DNA of 64,000 nucleotides, from NCBI RefSeq assembly GCF_002795865.1, contig NZ_CP024920.1, positions 1,399,001 to 1,463,000 on the forward strand, read 5' to 3'. Under the pieces are notes generated by a model. That model was not told where the DNA came from and did no database searches. It saw only the letters and a list, made by a program, of their open reading frames with translations. This stretch comes from Qipengyuania seohaensis (GTDB taxonomy: Bacteria > Pseudomonadota > Alphaproteobacteria > Sphingomonadales > Sphingomonadaceae). Below are positions 34,209 through 43,059 of this stretch, piece by piece; the first letter of the stretch is position 1, and every line of letters begins with the position of its first letter. A program made the translations under genes and the position numbers.

Positions 34209-35771
34209 TCAGGCGGATTTCTTCACGCGCTCGGGGACATCGCGGACCGATGAGAGTGCGGCGGCCTGATCGGCGCTTAGTGCGCGGTTCGGCAGGGATT
34301 TTTCAGCGCCCTCGTCGCCCGCCTCGTGATATTCCGCATCCTCGTTCACACACCAGGTGTCGTAAATCCGCTCGCCCGCCAGGATGTTCTCGACCGTGAG
34401 CATGGCCGTCATCATCGCGTGGTCCTGGTTGTTGTAACGGTGCATCCCGTTGCGCCCGACGAGATGGAGGGTCGGATGCCTGGCTTCCAGTTCCGCGCGC
34501 ATTGCGTCGACATTGGCCGCGTAATCCTCGTCATAGACAGGATAGGCCTTCTCCTGTCGCACGACAGCTCCGCTCTTCACCTTGCGACGATCGACGAGCC
34601 CGAGAACTTCCATTTCATCGGTAGCAAGAGCAATGAGATCGGCGTCATTCATCGACCAGAGACCATCGCCTTCGAAGCAGAAATACTCCAGCCCAACGCA
34701 CGCCATATCGGGATCGGGGATCATCTCCGGAGACCAGCTGCGGAAGTTCTGGACGCGCCCGACCTGCACCTTGCTGTCATGGATATAAATCCAGTTGTCA
34801 GGGAAGAGGTCTTCACCTTCCACCATCAGAGCGACGGTAAGGAAGTCGCGGTATTTGAGGTCGTTTGCCTGGATCGTGCTTTCCGGCAGGGGATGGAGAC
34901 GCTTTGCAAGCTGGCGCATCGGGGCGGAACTGATTGCATGGTCGGCTTCGATGACGACATCGCCTCCCTCGCCGCGCGCACTCATGCGCCAACCTCCATT
35001 GCCGTCGGCGGCAAGCTGAGACAACTCATGCCCCATGAAAAGGTGGCCGTGGCCGCTCGCCAGAACCTTGTCGCGTGCAGCTTCCCACATCATCCCGGGA
35101 CCGAGGCGCGGGTACCGGAACGTTTCCAGCAGCGTCTTGGTCGCCATACCGTCATTGGGCCTCTTGTTGAGGCCCAGACTGCGTTTGAGGCCATCGATCA
35201 CTGCGCTCCATAGCGATAGGCCCTTGATGCGCTGCGCAGCCCAGTCCGCGCTCATTTCGTCGCAGGGCATCCCCCAGACCTTCTCGGTGTAGGTTTTGAA
35301 AAAGATCGAATAGAGGCGCTTGCCGAACTGATTGGTTGTCCAGTCCTCGAAGCTTTTAACCCGCTTGATAGGGAAGAGCTTGTAGCGAAGGTAAGAGACC
35401 ATGCAGGCTGTCGATCGCAGGATGCCCAGGTTCGAAAGAGCCTCGAAGGCCCGCAGCGGATAGCTGTAGAACTTGCCCTCGTAATAGATCCGGCTCATGC
35501 GGGGGCGCTGGATGAAATCGTCCTCTCCGAGAATCTCGTTCCACATGTCGACGACTTGCGAACTCTTCGAGAAGAACCGGTGTCCGCCGATGTCGAAGCG
35601 GTACCCATCATGCTTCACGGTCCGGCTGATGCCGCCGACGTAGGTCGGGTCTTTCTCGACGATTGCGACGGACTTGCCCTGCTTGGTCAGCAAATAGGCA
35701 GCCGTCAGACCGGCAGGTCCGGCACCGATGATCGCAACATCGACTTTGAGCGGCGAATTGACACTATCCAT
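34209..35771 (-). CDS. UDP-galactopyranose-mutase-like FAD oxidoreductase
   Basis: A 520-aa flavoprotein. The dinucleotide-binding VDVAIIGAGPAGLTAAYLL is followed by GGISRTVKHDGYRFDIGGHRFFSKS, a pattern shared by UDP-galactopyranose mutase and related sugar-nucleotide flavoenzymes. The C-terminal PTLHLVGRNGMHRYNNQDHAMMTAMLTVENI closes the FAD site. ATG 35771 is preferred for its GGGGG site; 35786 is an in-frame alternative. It leads a run with two GtrA proteins and a GT-C-like enzyme, pointing to synthesis and export of an envelope glycan. The true substrate is not determined. Confidence 0.75.
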   Translation of the reverse strand: MDSVNSPLKVDVAIIGAGPAGLTAAYLLTKQGKSVAIVEKDPTYVGGISRTVKHDGYRFDIGGHRFFSKSSQVVDMWNEILGEDDFIQRPRMSRIYYEGKFYSYPLRAFEALSNLGILRSTACMVSYLRYKLFPIKRVKSFEDWTTNQFGKRLYSIFFKTYTEKVWGMPCDEMSADWAAQRIKGLSLWSAVIDGLKRSLGLNKRPNDGMATKTLLETFRYPRLGPGMMWEAARDKVLASGHGHLFMGHELSQLAADGNGGWRMSARGEGGDVVIEADHAISSAPMRQLAKRLHPLPESTIQANDLKYRDFLTVALMVEGEDLFPDNWIYIHDSKVQVGRVQNFRSWSPEMIPDPDMACVGLEYFCFEGDGLWSMNDADLIALATDEMEVLGLVDRRKVKSGAVVRQEKAYPVYDEDYAANVDAMRAELEARHPTLHLVGRNGMHRYNNQDHAMMTAMLTVENILAGERIYDTWCVNEDAEYHEAGDEGAEKSLPNRALSADQAAALSSVRDVPERVKKSA

Positions 35772-35870
35772 TGAAACCCCCGGCATCTCTATAGCCGGAA
35801 GTGAAGGAAAATGGTTAGCTATTCGTTAAAATCGTTCTGGATCGCAGGTGTAGTGCGCGATCGAGGCTGG

Positions 35871-36500
35871 CTATTGTGGCTCCAGCATCGACGGGCATTG
35901 GACCGCTGCCGCCATCAGAGCGAATTCCCGTAGGGAGAAGGTGTTCTCGAACACGAGGCCATAGTTCGAATCCCTGCGCCAGCGCACTTTTGCCTGCGTT
36001 TCCGGAAAACCCGGTCCCTCTACCCTGACGGTCTGGTCGAGTGCGAAGACGCTGTCGCATTCGATGCGGGCGCCCTGCTGCGAGATGTTCAGGGTAACCG
36101 CGTTCGCTTTCTGCGTGAGGGTGGAGATCGTCAGGGGGATCATGATATTCAAACGCAATTGGCGCTTGGGATAATTCCATGTCTCGTGAACCAGGCGCTC
36201 CACGACAACTGGCCTGTCGAAGCGATAACTTCCCTCCAGACCGTTTGAACGCACCTGCTTGATCTCGAAGGATTCGCCGTTCTGAAGTTCGAGAGCGAGC
36301 GTAGGATCTGTCGGTAGATTGTGAAAAGCACGGATAGATATGCCGGTCGAAGAAACGTCCCGGACCACACACAGGAACTCCCCCTGTCCGCAGACGAGTT
36401 TTGCCGATCGGATCAGCGAAGTATAACGCGGCGCACCACGCTGTTCGCTATCGACATAGCCGCTTCCGGGTTCCGCCCCGAGGCCCGATGAATAATCCAT
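35871..36500 (-). CDS. Tandem PilZ-domain protein
   Basis: A 209-aa protein with two PilZ-type units. The first carries a c-di-GMP-style signature: APRYTSLIRSAKL with the arginines, then VRDVSSTGISIRAF. The second is KRQLRLNIMIPLTIS followed by LNISQQGARIECD, in which the [DN]xSxxG serine and glycine positions are kept. PilZ proteins bind cyclic di-GMP and control motility or exopolysaccharide; this one has no output domain. ATG 36500 is preferred over TTG 36518. It lies just outside the left end of the integrated element. Confidence 0.8.
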   Translation of the reverse strand: MDYSSGLGAEPGSGYVDSEQRGAPRYTSLIRSAKLVCGQGEFLCVVRDVSSTGISIRAFHNLPTDPTLALELQNGESFEIKQVRSNGLEGSYRFDRPVVVERLVHETWNYPKRQLRLNIMIPLTISTLTQKANAVTLNISQQGARIECDSVFALDQTVRVEGPGFPETQAKVRWRRDSNYGLVFENTFSLREFALMAAAVQCPSMLEPQ

Positions 36501-36663
36501 GCTCACAAATTCTCCCAAGAATCCGGCAGTCCCCTGTTAGCCGGAACGAGTCTTGGCATAGCGCCCCTTTGAGGCACTCTAGTAAGCAGCTAGGTATTAA
36601 CACCTGGATAAGGGCGGTTGCCCGGAGAGCAGTTGTAAGCAGGACGGCGCGATGGCCTGGTGG

Positions 36664-36719
36664 TGGTGCGGGTGGTGGGACTCGAACCCACACGCCCAGA
36701 GGACAGGGGATTTTAAGTC
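36664..36719 (-). repeat. Left attachment repeat (partial tRNA-Leu copy)
   Basis: A copy of the last 56 bases of the tRNA-Leu gene, from the anticodon loop to CCA. It differs from the intact gene at two positions. The sequence diverges abruptly inside the anticodon stem (GTCG CTCCG instead of GTCC CCGG), so it is not a functional tRNA. Confidence 0.9.
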
Positions 36720-36859
36720 GCTCCGCGTCTGATTACCGGCTTTTACCGGGTAATCCTCAACGCGTGAAAAAGCCCCTGAAAACGCGGCAGAAATGGGGTA
36801 AGTTAGGGACGGATTATTACCGGCTGCTACCTACACTTCTCGCTCATTCCCACATCTCG

Positions 36860-36877
36860 TTACCCCAAAATTACCCC
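36860..36877 (+). repeat. Candidate integrase arm site, left
   Basis: TTACCCCAAAATTACCCC recurs as TTACCCCGAAATTAC at 45000-45014 beside the right attachment copy. An inverted half copy (AAATGGGGTAA) is at 36791. Terminal repeats inside both ends suggest integrase arm-type binding sites. Confidence 0.5.
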
Positions 36878-36942
36878 GAGCCTACCCTGCCAATGGGGGG
36901 TGCGTTTCGCCACAAATTGCAACCAGTTGCAACGAGCGCGCA

Positions 36943-37431
36943 GTGACCGTTTTCGTCGTCGCTGACCTCCATCTGGGAGATGATCGCCTCTGCGCTAGGG
37001 CGCGCACGCAGTTCGCTACCCTGCGAGAGATGGAAGAGGTGATCGCCTACCGCTGGAATGCTGTCGTGCAGCCGAAAGACGTAATCTATGTGCTAGGCGA
37101 TGTCGGCCATCTTGGCAGCCTCGCGATCCTGCGGGAGCTTTCGGGCGAAAAGCACCTCGTGGCGGGGAACTGTGACCGTCTCGCCGGTCTTATCGCTTCT
37201 CACCTGTTCCGAAGCGTAACGGTCGCCAAGTGGTTACCCGGTGCATTGCTCACGCACATACCCGTGCATGCCAGCCAGCTTCGTGGAGCTACGATAAATG
37301 TTCATGGACATCTCCACTCGGCGCGGATTGACGATCCACGATACCGTTGCGTGTCGGTCGAGCAAACAGACTACTGGCCGATCCCACTGTCCAGCTTAAC
37401 GATGTCCGGATGGAGCACATCGCTTTTGTAG
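36943..37431 (+). CDS. Small metallophosphoesterase on the element
   Basis: A 162-aa calcineurin-like phosphoesterase starting with GTG. Metal motifs: VVADLHLGDD, YVLGDVGH, AGNCDR (usually GNHD; here His is Cys), LLTHIPVH and NVHGHLHSARI. The family includes small nucleases and phosphatases often found on phages and islands. The Cys in place of the GNHD His is unusual but occurs in related small phosphoesterases. It converges on the S8 protease gene with a 10-base gap and is the first gene inside the left end. Confidence 0.75.
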   Translation: MTVFVVADLHLGDDRLCARARTQFATLREMEEVIAYRWNAVVQPKDVIYVLGDVGHLGSLAILRELSGEKHLVAGNCDRLAGLIASHLFRSVTVAKWLPGALLTHIPVHASQLRGATINVHGHLHSARIDDPRYRCVSVEQTDYWPIPLSSLTMSGWSTSLL

Positions 37432-37441
37432 GCGAACTCCC

Positions 37442-39787
37442 TTAAACCTGAATTTCCAGCGGCAAAGTGAGGCTTTGATAAAGCTCGATTTCCGCACTGT
37501 GACGCAGCTGGACAGCGAGCGAGAACCGCTGCTTTTCTATATCCTTCGGTGCCCAACGACGACGACACCAAACAGCCACGTAGTACTTGCTGCCATACGA
37601 CGACATATCCCTTTGAGCGATAAAGGATGCACATTGCAGCGCGCCTTTCTCGCGAAGTTGCGGGCCTGGGAACGTGTCACAAACATAGCGTTTGGGAAGT
37701 TCGGGTGGATCGCCCTCTGCCTTTTCCCACCTGCGAAATTTATCGAAAACTTCCTGCTCATTCGTCCCACGCAATAGTCGCCAGCCCATGGTTACCCCGA
37801 GGTAATCTGCTCTCGTTCGACGCACAGGCGGATCGAATGCCAAGGAAACTCTAATCTCTCTCATTCCCTTCGTCGTCTGGAAGACTGGCGGAATGGGCAG
37901 CTCATAAACCGCAAACCGATCAAGCGGCAATTCGTCGTCCGTATGAAAGATTACACGGCTGTCATCGGATGCCAGTGCGTGATCGACATTGGCAATGCCG
38001 TGACCGCAGACCATCAACGGCGCAGACTTACTTGCCGGGCTTAGTAGATCGACAGTTGCGGGCGGCATTTCGCCAGTTAACGCGAGCATTGCCCGAAGGA
38101 AGTTCGCGGATGCGCCAGGGAATTGACTGAGGACCAGAGCCGCTTTGTGCGCGACAACAGGGGTTGAGAATGAAGTGCCCGATCGAGCGCGAAAAAGCTG
38201 CGTGACCGGCTCATGGTGAAACGTCCAAACCCCAGCCGCTGACTTCGAGCCACCATTAACTAACGACTTGGTAGGGCCGTCCCAAACCGCACTACCACCG
38301 TAATCCACTAGATCGGGTTTCACCATGCCCCTTATGCCCGGACCTGACCTCGTGAAAGGGCTCGGTTGATCTAGACCGCACACTGGCAGAACACCGACAA
38401 AGTCGGCATCCTCCTCTTCGAGCGCATTGCAGTGGGCAACAGAGCCAACAGTTAATGCCAGAGCGGCTGTGGCAGGATCAAGGAGGCGAGAGCCGGGTTC
38501 AAGCAAGTAGTTCGGATACTCGTCGATTATTTTTTCACCGAACGACACCGTCAGGTCGGTGCGATTGCCCGTAGAAATGACGAAGAGAATGTCCAGCTCT
38601 CGCGCAAGAAGATCAAGGGTTTCGGCCCATATTCCAGCCTTACCACCGTCGTATTCAAGCTTTGGATCACCAAGCGAAACGTTAAAAATCCGGCAGCCGT
38701 GCTCGTCATGCAGTCGCCTTATGGATTTCTCCATAATTTCTGGAACAGTGATCTCTTTCGGGAACTCCCCTCTCGCGTCCACTACTCGCGCACTCGCTAG
38801 CCAAAAAGGCGCGCTAAAATCTCCCGCCTCTTGTCGTGCAGAAACATCGCCATATGCGGCCATTGACGCGACCGATGTCCCATGCCCAGCCTCGTCGGCG
38901 TCCGACCATTGATCGTGGGAGGAGAATGTACCCTTCATGGCATAAGCTAGAAGTGGATGGCCGAAGTTTACGCCGCTATCAATCACGCCGATTGCAAGCG
39001 CGTTATCGGGTGGAGGTTCTCCCGCATCAATATCATCGGCGGTTACATCGCCAATATCACCAACTTGAAGATCGGGACGTGGCGGAAGTTCTACAGATGC
39101 TACCTCAGGCATTTCGAGGGCGGATTTGATGGCAGCACCATTCGCTTCCACCCTGCATAGAAGCAGGTGATCCCCCATGTATGTATTGAGAATTACTCCT
39201 CCATGAGCACCTAAACTCTTTTCAAGACGCATGACAAAAATTTCGGCCTGCATGTCGTCCGCTGGATGAAACAGTTCAACATCAACTAGGTAGGTTTGAT
39301 CATCAGCGAAATCAGCGGCTTGAAGTAAGCCCATCGCCTTAAGGCTATTCCCAATACGGTCATCCGCCTTCGCCGTGCCGATCGCTTCAATTGCCTCAAT
39401 AAGGCCAGCATAGCTCGGGTTCTTTTGACCAGGGGGTAAATCTCCTTGATACGCCTCAACTCGCCTACGGAACTCGTTCAACTCCTGATCTGTTGCGAAC
39501 AGCAAAAGCGTCTTATCGGCATCCTCGGAGAGGACAATGAGGCCCAAGCGCTCCCACTCGCCTTCGTCCACGTAGCCAGCAAGCTCAATTCTCAGGATCA
39601 GAGAAGGATCAACGCCCTCCGTGCTCGGCGCGCTCTTGTGATCCTCAAGGACTTGCTCGATTTGCCCTTCTATTCGCGGTCCATGCGTGCCGCGATCACG
39701 CTGCGGGTTGCCGCCGAACCCTTGGGGCTTGCGCCGTTCCATCTCGCCTTCGAGACGTTTAAGCGCGAGATGCGCATGCTCTGCCAT
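37442..39787 (-). CDS. Subtilisin-like serine protease (S8) of the element
   Basis: A 781-aa S8 family protease with an intact triad: Asp270 in GVIDSGV, His302 in GHGTSVAS and Ser539 in SGTSFSTP. Oxyanion Asn408 is in ISTGNRTD. No signal peptide is present, so it should act in the cytoplasm, unlike most subtilases. A 250-residue N-terminal region with no recognised fold precedes the catalytic domain, and about 200 residues follow. It lies 25 bases downstream of an AAA ATPase on the same strand. Pairings of cytosolic subtilases with AAA ATPases recur on bacterial islands and suggest ATP-gated proteolysis, possibly anti-phage. The role is inference. Confidence 0.85.
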   Translation of the reverse strand: MAEHAHLALKRLEGEMERRKPQGFGGNPQRDRGTHGPRIEGQIEQVLEDHKSAPSTEGVDPSLILRIELAGYVDEGEWERLGLIVLSEDADKTLLLFATDQELNEFRRRVEAYQGDLPPGQKNPSYAGLIEAIEAIGTAKADDRIGNSLKAMGLLQAADFADDQTYLVDVELFHPADDMQAEIFVMRLEKSLGAHGGVILNTYMGDHLLLCRVEANGAAIKSALEMPEVASVELPPRPDLQVGDIGDVTADDIDAGEPPPDNALAIGVIDSGVNFGHPLLAYAMKGTFSSHDQWSDADEAGHGTSVASMAAYGDVSARQEAGDFSAPFWLASARVVDARGEFPKEITVPEIMEKSIRRLHDEHGCRIFNVSLGDPKLEYDGGKAGIWAETLDLLARELDILFVISTGNRTDLTVSFGEKIIDEYPNYLLEPGSRLLDPATAALALTVGSVAHCNALEEEDADFVGVLPVCGLDQPSPFTRSGPGIRGMVKPDLVDYGGSAVWDGPTKSLVNGGSKSAAGVWTFHHEPVTQLFRARSGTSFSTPVVAHKAALVLSQFPGASANFLRAMLALTGEMPPATVDLLSPASKSAPLMVCGHGIANVDHALASDDSRVIFHTDDELPLDRFAVYELPIPPVFQTTKGMREIRVSLAFDPPVRRTRADYLGVTMGWRLLRGTNEQEVFDKFRRWEKAEGDPPELPKRYVCDTFPGPQLREKGALQCASFIAQRDMSSYGSKYYVAVWCRRRWAPKDIEKQRFSLAVQLRHSAEIELYQSLTLPLEIQV

Positions 39788-39812
39788 TTTCGACGACCCC
39801 CGAAGCCCTCAA

Positions 39813-40841
39813 TCAATCTAAAATCGTATTCTCTATTCTAGAGCGTCGGGACTCGTGCTCGAGAGCGGCCACGAATGCCTGTTCTGAAATAGACGATTCA
39901 CGAGCAAGAATAGAGGTTCGAATGGCACTCAAGCAAGTGCGTTCCACTTGCGCGTACGACATTCCTTCAAACCGTTCGGCAAATCTTGAGATATCAAAAT
40001 CAGCACGGAAATTTCTCGTCTTGATCTTGAGCAGCCTGCGTATTTGAGCTTTGCTTGGCTTCTCAAACACAACTACCTCATCAAAGCGACGCCAGATCGC
40101 TCTGTCCACATGCTCTTCCAAGTTCGTTGCTGCGATGAGAAGACTTCGACCCTCGAAGCGATCAATCATCATAAGCAAACTATTTACAACTCGCCTGATC
40201 TCGCTGTGCTCAGTTGCATCACTCCTGGCTCGTGCGATCGCGTCGAACTCATCCAAAAACAGGACCATGGACCTGCTTTTTGCCGCCTCAAAGAGTTTGC
40301 GGAGATTGCTGGCAGTTTGCCCCAGATGCGAAGCGATGATGGCATCAAGGCGTGCGACGACCAATGGCATGTGCAGTTCCGATGCCACGACCTCGGCACA
40401 CATCGACTTTCCACATCCTGGAGGCCCACAAAACAGCATCTTGGATCGCACGTTTAAGCCATGGCGCCTGATCTCATCGCCCCGACGAAACTCATTAGCT
40501 ACACCTAGAAGTGTATAGGCGCTGTCACGACTAAGGATGATATCGCTCGCGGGTCGCGACGGGTGAGTTACTTCAACTAGGTCACCAAATCCCTCGCGCG
40601 ACGCCAAAGTCTGAGAAAGTCGCCGCGACCGCGGTTTGGGCGTTGAGCCGGCCTTCAAATCTTCCTCAGCACCGGCCAGCATCGAGCCACTTCCAGCGGT
40701 AGGGGCCGAGGCGGCTTTAACAAAGTATTTGGCCTTGCGATCACTCACTACTTTCTTTCGGCTACGAGCCATGTCCTCGTTCTGATCTTCGATCCCACTC
40801 CCATCTGCGAACGTGAGCGGCAAGTCATCGAATTTTTCCAT
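39813..40841 (-). CDS. AAA ATPase paired with the S8 protease
   Basis: A 342-aa single-module AAA ATPase. Walker A GPPGCGKS at 139-146, Walker B VLFLDEFDA near 193-200, sensor-1 Asn240 in LLIAATN, and the second-region arginines WRRF are present. The N-terminal 90 residues are basic and low-complexity (ARSRKKVVSDRKAKYF), probably a recognition tail. The fold is of the Cdc48/FtsH/spastin class, so it likely forms a hexamer that remodels or feeds substrates. Cotranscription with the protease is inferred from the 25-base gap. It diverges from the serine recombinase. Confidence 0.85.
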   Translation of the reverse strand: MEKFDDLPLTFADGSGIEDQNEDMARSRKKVVSDRKAKYFVKAASAPTAGSGSMLAGAEEDLKAGSTPKPRSRRLSQTLASREGFGDLVEVTHPSRPASDIILSRDSAYTLLGVANEFRRGDEIRRHGLNVRSKMLFCGPPGCGKSMCAEVVASELHMPLVVARLDAIIASHLGQTASNLRKLFEAAKSRSMVLFLDEFDAIARARSDATEHSEIRRVVNSLLMMIDRFEGRSLLIAATNLEEHVDRAIWRRFDEVVVFEKPSKAQIRRLLKIKTRNFRADFDISRFAERFEGMSYAQVERTCLSAIRTSILARESSISEQAFVAALEHESRRSRIENTILD

Positions 40842-40932
40842 GCGCCTCCCCCGTGCGCTATCTGCGCAAGAAAGCCTAGACTAATCGTACGGATGTTGAA
40901 AGCATTCGACCAAGGTAGTTGGTGATGACCGT

Positions 40933-40960
40933 TGCATCAAAAATTGTAGGTTTTGATGCA
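40933..40960. promoter_or_regulatory. Crossover-like inverted repeat upstream of serine recombinase
   Basis: Perfect 10-base arms TGCATCAAAA and TTTTGATGCA flank ATTGTAGG. A further near-match half site (TTCTGATGCA) is at about 41007. The size and the ATCAAAA/TTTTGAT ends recall recombination sites of the Hin/Gin invertase family. It lies about 100 bases before the recombinase gene and could be its crossover site or an operator. Confidence 0.55.
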
Positions 40961-41058
40961 GCGCGATCGGGCACGCCCGCCTGCGTCGAAAGATACGGAT
41001 TGCTAATTCTGATGCAATTTCATAATGTTATGGTACCTTTTGAGGCATCGGAGACACT

Positions 41059-41646
41059 ATGAGCCGTATCGCATATTACCGGGTTTCCACTGGGGGGCAG
41101 AGCATCGAAGCCCAGCGCGAAGCGTTGGCGGGGCCGTTTGATCGCGAGTTCGCCGACGAGGGGGTAAGCGGTGCCAGCTTGGCAGCATCGCGCCCCGCAT
41201 TTTCCAAGCTTCTGTCGTACATCCGCGAGGGCGATACGCTGTGTGTTTACGCCCTTGATCGCCTTGGCCGCGACGCTCTGGACGTGCAGTCAACTGTGCG
41301 TCGCCTGCTTGAAGAAGGCATCACGCTCGACGTGCGTGGGCTGGGGCCTATCGGCAAAGGCGTAGGTGAACTTATTGTCGCAGTACTCGCCCAGATCGCA
41401 GACATGGAGCGGGATCGCATCCGGGAACGGTGTGAAGCAGGCCGCGCCGCTGCGCGAAAGTCGATCCGCGAGACGGGCAAGACCCATAGAGGCAAAGCAA
41501 GCCTTGGCAGACCTTTGGCCGCCGACCCTATTGAGGTTCGGCGCTGGCGCGCAGAAAATGGCGCGACGATCCGCGAAACGATGGCCCAATTTTCCATATC
41601 GAAGGCAACAGTGGATCGGTACTGCGCCACCTCGGCAGGTCGGTAA
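41059..41646 (+). CDS. Serine recombinase, DNA invertase/resolvase type
   Basis: A 195-aa small serine recombinase. The catalytic N-terminal domain opens YYRVSTGGQS with Ser10 as nucleophile. YALDRLGRDALD and the conserved arginines follow, then the long E helix IAVLAQIADMERDRIRERCEAG. The C-terminal helix-turn-helix is GATIRETMAQFSISKATVDRYCA. Its length and motifs match Pin/Hin-like invertases and Tn3 resolvases. A 10-base inverted repeat lies just upstream. It ends six bases from the convergent reverse transcriptase. Confidence 0.9.
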   Translation: MSRIAYYRVSTGGQSIEAQREALAGPFDREFADEGVSGASLAASRPAFSKLLSYIREGDTLCVYALDRLGRDALDVQSTVRRLLEEGITLDVRGLGPIGKGVGELIVAVLAQIADMERDRIRERCEAGRAAARKSIRETGKTHRGKASLGRPLAADPIEVRRWRAENGATIRETMAQFSISKATVDRYCATSAGR

Positions 41647-41652
41647 AAGGCG

Positions 41653-43059
41653 TTATGCCAGCAACGGCATCCCGCCATCCTCCGCCCGTGCCATGCAGGT
41701 CGGTTCTCGCTCACTGAATTGCGAACGCCGAGAAGCGATTAGGCGACGAACGGCCCGAACTGTTCTGCGAGCATCGGGACACCAACGCCAACGAGCCAAC
41801 TTCTTGTCCACTGCATGTTCGATGGCGTCGATCTCGTGGCCCCAGCAAAGCTGGAGGCGCGATGCGATTGATGCCTGCCATGCGTTCAAGACCTCCCAAG
41901 GCACTAGGGCGTCCGGTTTGTCCTCACGTCGAATGTACCAGACGCCGAGGAACTTGAATGGCTTGCTGACAGGCCAGGTCGTCACGGTCAGTTTGAAGGG
42001 GCCAGCGCCGTGGTCCGCGAATGCGGTACGGGCAAGCTCGACGACTTCCCTCACTCTATGTCGCGGAGCAAGCACCCCGACATTGTCAGACCATATGAAT
42101 GTCGGCAGTTCCTCGAAGACAACGGCGCTTCGGATCACTGCCGCCATCACCTGCTCTGCGATGAGGCTAGATAGTGCCGAGCCTTGCGGGATGCCCCGCT
42201 GGCCCCCCTCTCTGATTGCTTCTTGCGTGGCAAGAACGGTGGCCATTTCCCTTGGAGCATCCAACATCATTCGGCCCAAATGAACCTGATGCTGTATGAT
42301 TGCCGGGTCCAGGCCCAAGTGCCTCTCCAGCCAGCCCTGCGAGATGGAGCCATAGAAGTCTACCACATCAAGATGGATGAACTCCCAGTTCGCATCGCAA
42401 CGTTCGAGGGCCGTTAGGAGAGCTTCGCGGACCGCCGCTGGTCCACGACGGTTAGCATCACGCGCGAGCATGTACTGTGCGTCATGGAGGTCCGCAAAGG
42501 GTGAGAGAGCGGATCGGAGCATGATTTGGCGTGCTCGATCCACCCAATAAAACGAGGTGATGAGGCGCGTGCCTCTGTTGTTATCCTTCTTGATCAGGAA
42601 CTGGCGCGCTCGCGCGGGCCGGGTCAATCGGCCTACCTCTGGCAGTTTGTCAAAGACCGCCCTTAGCCGCTTCTGGCGTATAACTTCGCGCTCAACTTCT
42701 GACTGGCTTTGGCGCGTGCGCCATCGCTTCCGCGCTGCCATGAAGAGCGCATCAACCTGAACCTCAAGTCTGGCGAGGTGTTCTGCCCGCGCCCTTCGCG
42801 CGTTCTTGTAATGCTTGGCGTCGTGCAGCTTCTGGATTGCGGTAGATGAAGCTCTGGTGCGCAAGCGGCACCACCGCCGGAGGCCCCTTTCAGACGCCCT
42901 GCATAGGCGCGCTGCCGCGTTCGGGTTGCTGACGATCACTTGGAGAAGGGCGTGGAATGTGAGTTCCTCCCCATCTCGCGCTCTTGCAGAGCAATGCGGG
43001 CAAGCCGGTTGAATTATGCGAGCGCGAGATGATCCGCGAGTTGCAACGGGTTGCATCAT
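41653..43059 (-). CDS. Reverse transcriptase-like protein with W-S-D-N active site
   Basis: A 468-aa RT-like protein. Motif A is FIHLDVVDFYGSIS (Asp231), motif B is QRGIPQGSALSS (about 287-298), motif C is FIWSDNVG (Asp325, Asn326) and the motif after it is FKFLGVWY. The usual YxDD is thus W-S-D-N: the second catalytic Asp is replaced, read directly from codons GAC AAT. A CxxC pair (Cys20, Cys23) and a basic 130-residue N-terminal region precede the fingers. No intron domain X/HNH and no retron-type repeats are seen. Its ATG overlaps the stop of the HTH gene. Likely a UG/DRT/Abi-type RT; the class is unassigned. Confidence 0.85.
   Translation of the reverse strand: MMQPVATRGSSRARIIQPACPHCSARARDGEELTFHALLQVIVSNPNAAARLCRASERGLRRWCRLRTRASSTAIQKLHDAKHYKNARRARAEHLARLEVQVDALFMAARKRWRTRQSQSEVEREVIRQKRLRAVFDKLPEVGRLTRPARARQFLIKKDNNRGTRLITSFYWVDRARQIMLRSALSPFADLHDAQYMLARDANRRGPAAVREALLTALERCDANWEFIHLDVVDFYGSISQGWLERHLGLDPAIIQHQVHLGRMMLDAPREMATVLATQEAIREGGQRGIPQGSALSSLIAEQVMAAVIRSAVVFEELPTFIWSDNVGVLAPRHRVREVVELARTAFADHGAGPFKLTVTTWPVSKPFKFLGVWYIRREDKPDALVPWEVLNAWQASIASRLQLCWGHEIDAIEHAVDKKLARWRWCPDARRTVRAVRRLIASRRSQFSEREPTCMARAEDGGMPLLA

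Noticed and set aside
36664-36719. A second tRNA-Leu
   Set aside because: It matches only the 3' half; the 5' half is absent and the anticodon stem is broken. It is an attachment copy.
41366-42283. A 305-aa plus-strand frame opposite the RT
   Set aside because: Low-complexity, basic and motif-free. The minus strand carries the ordered RT motifs.
41653-43059. Retron or group II intron
   Set aside because: No paired inverted repeats or msr-like RNA next to the RT, no maturase X or HNH domain, and no intron boundaries. The RT is left as unassigned.
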